The translations under genes were made by a program, and so were the position numbers. Below are positions 5,747 to 11,006 of a stretch of 11,006 nucleotides of DNA, piece by piece (position 1 is the first letter of the stretch; each line of letters begins with the position of its first letter). The DNA comes from Mailhella sp. (GTDB taxonomy: Bacteria; Desulfobacterota; Desulfovibrionia; Desulfovibrionales; Desulfovibrionaceae), in the NCBI GenBank assembly GCA_017411945.1, contig JAFQPD010000004.1:1-11006 (forward strand), read 5' to 3'. The notes beneath the pieces were generated by a model. That model worked only from the letters and a program-made list of their open reading frames with translations. It made no database searches and was not told the origin of the DNA.

Positions 5747-6817
5747 ATGTTCGCCAAGCTGGAAACTCTCGAAAAGCGTTATGTGGAACTCGACGCCGCC
5801 ATGGCCGACCCGGCCGTGCTCTCCGACATGGAGCAGTTCCGCAAGACCGCCAAAGCCCGTGCCGACCTCGAACCCGTGGTGCTCGCCTTCCGCGAATACC
5901 GCGACCTCAAGGCCCAGCTCGAGGACAATAAGGAACTGCTCGGCGATTCCGATGCCGATATCCGCGAGATGGCCCGCGAAGAGATACACCGCATAGAGGC
6001 CGAACTGCCCGAGCGTGAACAGCAGCTGCGCGTCATGCTCCTGCCGCCCGACCCCCTCGATGAAAAGAACACCGTGCTCGAAGTGCGCGCCGGTACCGGC
6101 GGCGACGAGGCCGCCCTGTTCGCTGCCGACCTTTTCCATATGTACTGCCGCTATGCCGAACTCCAGCGCTGGAAGGTGGAGATCATCTCCGAGATGCCTA
6201 CTGACGCCGGCGGCTACAAGGAAGTCATCGCCCTCGTTTCCGGCAAGCGCGTGTACAGCCGCCTGCGCTACGAGTCCGGCACGCACCGCGTCCAGCGCGT
6301 GCCCGCCACCGAATCTCAGGGCCGCATCCACACTTCCGCCGCCACCGTTGCCGTCATGCCCGAAGCCGATGAAGTGGACGTGAACCTCCGCCCCGAGGAT
6401 CTGCGCATCGACGTGTATCGCGCCTCCGGCGCCGGCGGCCAGCACGTCAACAAGACCGAATCCGCCGTGCGCATCACGCATATCCCCACCGGCGTGGTGG
6501 TGACCTGCGAAGACGAACGCTCCCAGCACAAGAACAAGGCCCGCGCCATGAAGGTCCTCGCTTCCCGCATCCTTCAGGCCGAGCAGGAGAAGCAGCACGC
6601 CGCCGAAGCCGCCGAACGCCGTTCCCAGGTCGGCTCCGGCGACCGCTCCGAGCGCATCCGCACCTACAACTTCCCGCAGGGCCGCGTGACCGACCACCGC
6701 ATCAACCTCACCATGTACTCCCTCGACCGCTTCATGGAGGGCGAGATCGAGAGCATGGTGGAAGCCCTTGCCTCTGCCGCCCAGGCCGACGCCCTCAAGG
6801 CCGAACTCGGCGCCTAG
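5747..6817 (+). CDS. prfA: Peptide chain release factor 1 (RF1)
   Basis: Reads UAA and UAG stop codons and triggers release of the finished peptide on the ribosome. The 356 residues match the family. The stop-codon-reading tripeptide PAT is at 186-188 (RF1 type, not SPF of RF2), within RVQRVPATESQGRIHTSAATVAVMPE. The peptidyl-transferase motif GGQ is at 230-232, in YRASGAGGQHVNKTESAVR. The end of the catalytic domain (SERIRTYNFPQGRVTDHRINLT, 301-322) is intact. The domain 1 coiled-coil-like N-terminus occupies about 1-100. GGAG 9 bases before the ATG overlaps the end of the DUF1385 gene. prmC, which methylates the GGQ glutamine and often follows prfA, is not next to it here; clpS is. UAG is the normal stop of hemA, prfA, clpA and aat in this window. 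Confidence 0.98.
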   Translation: MFAKLETLEKRYVELDAAMADPAVLSDMEQFRKTAKARADLEPVVLAFREYRDLKAQLEDNKELLGDSDADIREMAREEIHRIEAELPEREQQLRVMLLPPDPLDEKNTVLEVRAGTGGDEAALFAADLFHMYCRYAELQRWKVEIISEMPTDAGGYKEVIALVSGKRVYSRLRYESGTHRVQRVPATESQGRIHTSAATVAVMPEADEVDVNLRPEDLRIDVYRASGAGGQHVNKTESAVRITHIPTGVVVTCEDERSQHKNKARAMKVLASRILQAEQEKQHAAEAAERRSQVGSGDRSERIRTYNFPQGRVTDHRINLTMYSLDRFMEGEIESMVEALASAAQADALKAELGA

Positions 6818-6826
6818 GAGCCTGAT

Positions 6827-7147
6827 ATGAGCGAATATATCCCAGAGGGCGAGACTCGCGTCGAATCCGGGGTGACGCTGGAAGAAGAACTCCGCGAGCC
6901 TTCCATGTATCGCGTCATCCTGCATAACGACGACTTCACCACCATGGACTTCGTGGTCATGGTGCTGATGGAGATATTCCGCAAGACTGCCGAAGAGGCA
7001 GAATCCATTATGCTTGCGGTACACGAGAAGGGCCGCGGAGTCTGCGGCGTGTACCCCAAGGAGATAGCAGAATTCCGTGTGGGGCAGGTGCTCCGCCGCG
7101 CCAATGAGGCCGGCTTCCCCCTGCTCTGTACCATGGAGAAAGAATAA
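6827..7147 (+). CDS. clpS: ATP-dependent Clp protease adaptor ClpS
   Basis: N-recognin that binds proteins with Leu, Phe, Tyr or Trp at the N-terminus and hands them to ClpA for degradation by ClpP. The 106 residues are the standard size: a flexible N-terminal tail (1-25) for ClpA engagement, then the core YRVILHNDDFTTMDFVVMVL (28-47). The N-degron pocket residues N34, D35, D36 and H66 fall at the positions known from E. coli. The end GRGVCGVYPKEIAEF (69-83) and NEAGFPLLC (93-101) is also typical. AGGAG (6816-6820) overlaps the prfA stop, 9 bases separate the genes, and clpA follows after 14 bases. Confidence 0.97.
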   Translation: MSEYIPEGETRVESGVTLEEELREPSMYRVILHNDDFTTMDFVVMVLMEIFRKTAEEAESIMLAVHEKGRGVCGVYPKEIAEFRVGQVLRRANEAGFPLLCTMEKE

Positions 7148-7161
7148 GGGAGGCCCCGCCT

Positions 7162-9447
<2,286 letters not shown>

Positions 9448-9450
9448 GCC

Positions 9451-10116
9451 ATGTCGAGGCCGCTGGCATGGATGCCCCGGGGCGGGCCGCTCGTCTTCCC
9501 AAAGCCTGAAGACGCACCTGCCGACGGCCTGCTCATGGCCGGGGGCGACCTCACGCCTGCCCGCCTCATGCTCGGCTACTCTCGCGGCATATTCCCGTGG
9601 TACGATGAGGATTCCCCCATACTCTGGTGGTCGCCTGATCCTCGATGCGTGCTCTTCCCCGGCAAGCTCCATGTGAACCCGCGCCTGCGGCGTGCTTTGC
9701 AGGCGCGGGATTTCGCCTTCAGCGTGGACTCCTGCTTCGAGCGCGTCATCCGCCATTGCTCAGAAGTCCCTCGGCCCGGGCAGGACGGCACATGGATAGT
9801 GCCTGCCATGCTCGAAGCCTACGTCGGCCTGCATGAGCTGGGGCATGCCCATTCCGTGGAGGTGTGGGAAAACGGCGAGCTCGCGGGCGGCCTTTACGGC
9901 GTGAAGCTGGGGCGCGTCTTCTTCGGGGAGTCCATGTTCCATTTTCGTCCCTACGCGTCCAAGGCGGCGGTCGTCTTCCTTGTGGAACAGCTCAGGGCGC
10001 AGGGCGTGGAGCTCATCGACTGCCAGCAGGCCACGCCGCATATGCTCCGGCTTGGGGCGGAGGAGATGCCCCGCAAAGATTTTCTTTCTCTGGTGCGCAG
10101 GCTCTGCGCGGAATAG
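9451..10116 (+). CDS. aat: Leucyl/phenylalanyl-tRNA--protein transferase
   Basis: Transfers Leu or Phe from aminoacyl-tRNA to proteins beginning with Arg or Lys, creating N-degrons that ClpS recognises. The 221 residues are typical. Family blocks are GLLMAGGDLTPARLMLGYS (26-44) with RGIFPWY (45-51), LWWSPDPRCVL (58-68), TWIVPAMLEAY (114-124) with GHAHSVEVWE (131-140), GGLYGVKLGRVFFGESMF (146-163), ASKAA (169-173) and IDCQQATPHMLRLGAEEMPR (189-208). The start lies 3 bases past the clpA stop, and GAGAAAGG (9436-9443) inside the end of clpA is the ribosome site, so the two are translationally coupled. With clpS and clpA it makes a one-operon N-degron module. A strong terminator begins at the first base after its TAG. 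Confidence 0.97.
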   Translation: MSRPLAWMPRGGPLVFPKPEDAPADGLLMAGGDLTPARLMLGYSRGIFPWYDEDSPILWWSPDPRCVLFPGKLHVNPRLRRALQARDFAFSVDSCFERVIRHCSEVPRPGQDGTWIVPAMLEAYVGLHELGHAHSVEVWENGELAGGLYGVKLGRVFFGESMFHFRPYASKAAVVFLVEQLRAQGVELIDCQQATPHMLRLGAEEMPRKDFLSLVRRLCAE

Positions 10117-10139
10117 GGCAGGGCTTACCTGCCTTTTTT
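10117..10139 (+). terminator. Rho-independent terminator after aat
   Basis: GGCAGG (10117-10122) pairs perfectly with CCTGCC (10128-10133) around a GCTTA loop, followed by six Ts (10134-10139). The stem begins directly after the aat TAG, so a ribosome finishing aat would cover it and could weaken termination. Confidence 0.9.
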
Positions 10140-10165
10140 CATATCCTCGTTCTTCAGGAGGCGAT

Positions 10166-10402
10166 ATGGCAGAATATGAACAGACGGCCGAAGGCTTCAT
10201 CATCCGCACCGGGCATCCGCTCCTTGGCGATATCCGCGCAGATTTCAGCGCCGTGGGGCCGGACAGGCGGCGCGGCACGGCTTCGGCCCTGCTGGAGGCC
10301 TCCTGCCTGAACTGCTGGTGCGGCACGCTGAGCACGGCGCTGCTTGCACGCGGCGTGGAAAAGCACCGCGTTTTCGGCAAGGCCCGTGTGGCAAGGGTGT
10401 AG
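10166..10402 (+). CDS. OsmC-like protein, N-terminal half
   Basis: A 78-residue open frame with a good ribosome site (CAGGAGG, 4 bases before the ATG). It holds the N-terminal strands (AEYEQTAEGFIIRTG, then DIRADF) and the long cysteine-containing helix (CLNCWCG, 47-53), and stops at the amber codon after KARVARV. A conventional gene caller would probably report this piece. Whether it is made as a stable protein is unknown. Confidence 0.5.
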   Translation: MAEYEQTAEGFIIRTGHPLLGDIRADFSAVGPDRRRGTASALLEASCLNCWCGTLSTALLARGVEKHRVFGKARVARV

Positions 10403-10405
10403 AAG

Positions 10406-10582
10406 ATGGACCTTTCGTGGCTCGACTGCATAGAGCTGGACGTGAAGGTGGAAGTGGACGACGAGGATGCCGAAGTGCTGGAAGAATGCCTTTCCATCGT
10501 CAAGGGCTGCATGGTCACGCGTTCCATCGCAGAGGGCATGGAGGTCGTCATCCATGCCGAAAGGGCGAAGCCTGAGGCGTGA
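10406..10582 (+). CDS. OsmC-like protein, C-terminal half
   Basis: A 58-residue frame in phase with the first half, starting at an ATG one codon after the amber stop. It reads MDLSWLDCIELDVKVEVDDE onward and carries the C-terminal cysteine helix (KGCMVTRS, 33-40). There is no separate ribosome site, so expression would need reinitiation or readthrough. Confidence 0.4.
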   Translation: MDLSWLDCIELDVKVEVDDEDAEVLEECLSIVKGCMVTRSIAEGMEVVIHAERAKPEA

Positions 10583-10683
10583 GCGAAGAAGGTCTTTTCA
10601 AAAAAAAGAAAATAATTTCATTATAAAAACAGACAGTTGCTTTTCTTTTTACGGAAAGATGCACGGAAGATACAGAAAAGGCA

Positions 10684-10710
10684 TTGAATTGTATTGCGGG
10701 GAAGTATAAT
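10684..10710 (+). promoter_or_regulatory. Likely promoter of the secreted-protein gene
   Basis: A perfect -10 TATAAT (10705-10710) is preceded by TTGAAT (10684-10689) at the short spacing of 15 bases. Upstream, 10600-10650 is very A/T-rich, with A8 and TTATAAAAA runs that could act as an UP element. The predicted leader is about 57 bases. Confidence 0.6.
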
Positions 10711-10723
10711 ATGCGCCGCAAAT

Positions 10724-10760
10724 AGAGTTTCCCATTTTGGGTGCTCACCAATGCAACTCT
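10724..10760 (+). promoter_or_regulatory. Stem-loop in the leader, next to the ribosome site
   Basis: AGAGTT (10724-10729) pairs with AACTCT (10755-10760); inside, TTGG (10737-10740) and CCAA (10748-10751) can form a second short stem. The structure ends exactly where GAGGAGA (10761-10767) begins, leaving the ribosome site single-stranded. This layout resembles 5' stem-loops that stabilise abundant messages; that role is inferred. Confidence 0.4.
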
Positions 10761-10773
10761 GAGGAGATGTTGT

Positions 10774-11006
10774 ATGAAGAAATTCTTCGCTTCCGCTGCT
10801 GCCGCCGTCATGATGCTCGGCCTTTCCGCTCAGGCCTATGCCCTTCCCGAACCCGACATGTCCCCCAAGTGGACCTATGAGCTCACCGACGTCATGAAGG
10901 TCGAAGGCCGTCAGGGCGTGTGCAGCGACGGCAAGTACATGTACATCAGCTGCTCCAAGGCTCTGTACAAGTACGACATGAAGACCGGCAAGCTGGTCAA
11001 GAAGAA
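10774..11006 (+). CDS. Secreted protein with signal peptide, N-terminal part; function unknown
   Basis: Only 77 codons are inside the window. The N-terminus is a clear Sec signal peptide: MKKFF, a hydrophobic alanine-rich core (about 6-19), and AYA (21-23) as the likely signal peptidase I site, so the mature protein would begin LPEPDMSPKW. GAGGAGA is 7 bases before the ATG. The mature start contains VEGRQGVCSDGKYMYISCSK (43-62) followed by LYKYDMKTGKLVKK (64-77). This looks like one blade of a beta-propeller (NHL or PQQ-like repeats), with two cysteines (C50, C60) that could form a disulfide in the periplasm. The strong promoter and leader hairpin suggest high expression. I do not recognise the family. 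Confidence 0.85.
   Translation, partial: MKKFFASAAAAVMMLGLSAQAYALPEPDMSPKWTYELTDVMKVEGRQGVCSDGKYMYISCSKALYKYDMKTGKLVKK

Larger units (their letters stand above)
10166..10582 (+). pseudogene. OsmC-like protein gene interrupted by an in-frame amber codon
   Basis: Reading one frame from the ATG at 10166 to the TGA at 10580-10582 gives the pieces of one small OsmC/Ohr-family protein of about 138 residues, broken by TAG at 10400-10402. OsmC proteins are dimeric thiol peroxidases with two reactive cysteines. The first half carries the central helix with LLEASCLNCWCGTLSTALLA (43-62). The second carries the strand-helix-strand end with KGCMVTRSIAEGMEVVI, where OsmC proteins have the second cysteine. 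Neither half could fold alone as a usual OsmC domain. CAGGAGG (10156-10161) is a strong ribosome site. After TAG come AAG and then ATG, so reinitiation is possible. Other readings are a true pseudogene, a sequencing error, or UAG readthrough. The gene starts only 26 bases after the aat terminator, leaving little room for a promoter. Confidence 0.6.

Noticed and set aside
5489..7024. 511-codon open frame on the minus strand, antisense to prfA
   Set aside because: Low-complexity His/Gly/Val-rich translation opposite a motif-perfect RF1 gene.
10711..10725. Mini-ORF ATG CGC CGC AAA TAG in front of the secreted-protein gene
   Set aside because: Its ATG directly touches the -10 box, so it lies upstream of or at the expected transcript start, and it has no ribosome site.

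Overview
The window reads as a chromosomal segment of a GC-rich Gram-negative bacterium. It is most likely a sulfate- or sulfite-reducing Desulfovibrionales member, in the broad Desulfovibrio/Bilophila group. That placement is an inference. It rests on a separate CysG-N-type protein + HemX-like protein + hemA operon, on the order rpmE - DUF1385 gene - prfA, and on clpS-clpA-aat following in the same run. No phage, insertion sequence, CRISPR array, tRNA or rRNA gene was found.

Left part, minus strand (1-3797). The window opens inside an alanine/glycine:cation symporter gene that has its own promoter. Upstream of it, and ended by a strong hairpin-plus-T-run terminator, lies a tetrapyrrole operon transcribed leftward: precorrin-2 dehydrogenase-like protein (CysG N-terminal type), HemX/CcsA-like membrane protein, then glutamyl-tRNA reductase (hemA). 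These cover entry into tetrapyrrole synthesis, the precorrin-2 to sirohydrochlorin step, and a membrane protein tied to HemA level or haem handling. In Desulfovibrio, sirohydrochlorin is a branch point to sirohaem and haem, so the grouping makes sense.

Middle and right part, plus strand (4015-10582). rpmE (zinc-type L31) diverges from the tetrapyrrole operon and ends at a terminator. Next come about 440 bases without a convincing gene, packed with perfect or near-perfect hairpins; this is the least explained stretch of the window. Then follows a tight run of DUF1385 membrane protein, prfA (RF1), clpS, clpA and aat, with gaps of 3 to 14 bases. clpS, clpA and aat are the tagging enzyme, adaptor and unfoldase of the bacterial N-degron pathway; only the ClpP protease is missing here. 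A textbook terminator follows aat.

Right after that terminator is a small OsmC-like gene interrupted by an in-frame amber codon, with an ATG two codons further on. After an AT-rich promoter region, the window ends in the start of a gene for a secreted protein with a signal peptide.

The two best leads are the OsmC-like gene split by UAG and the hairpin-dense block between rpmE and the DUF1385 gene.
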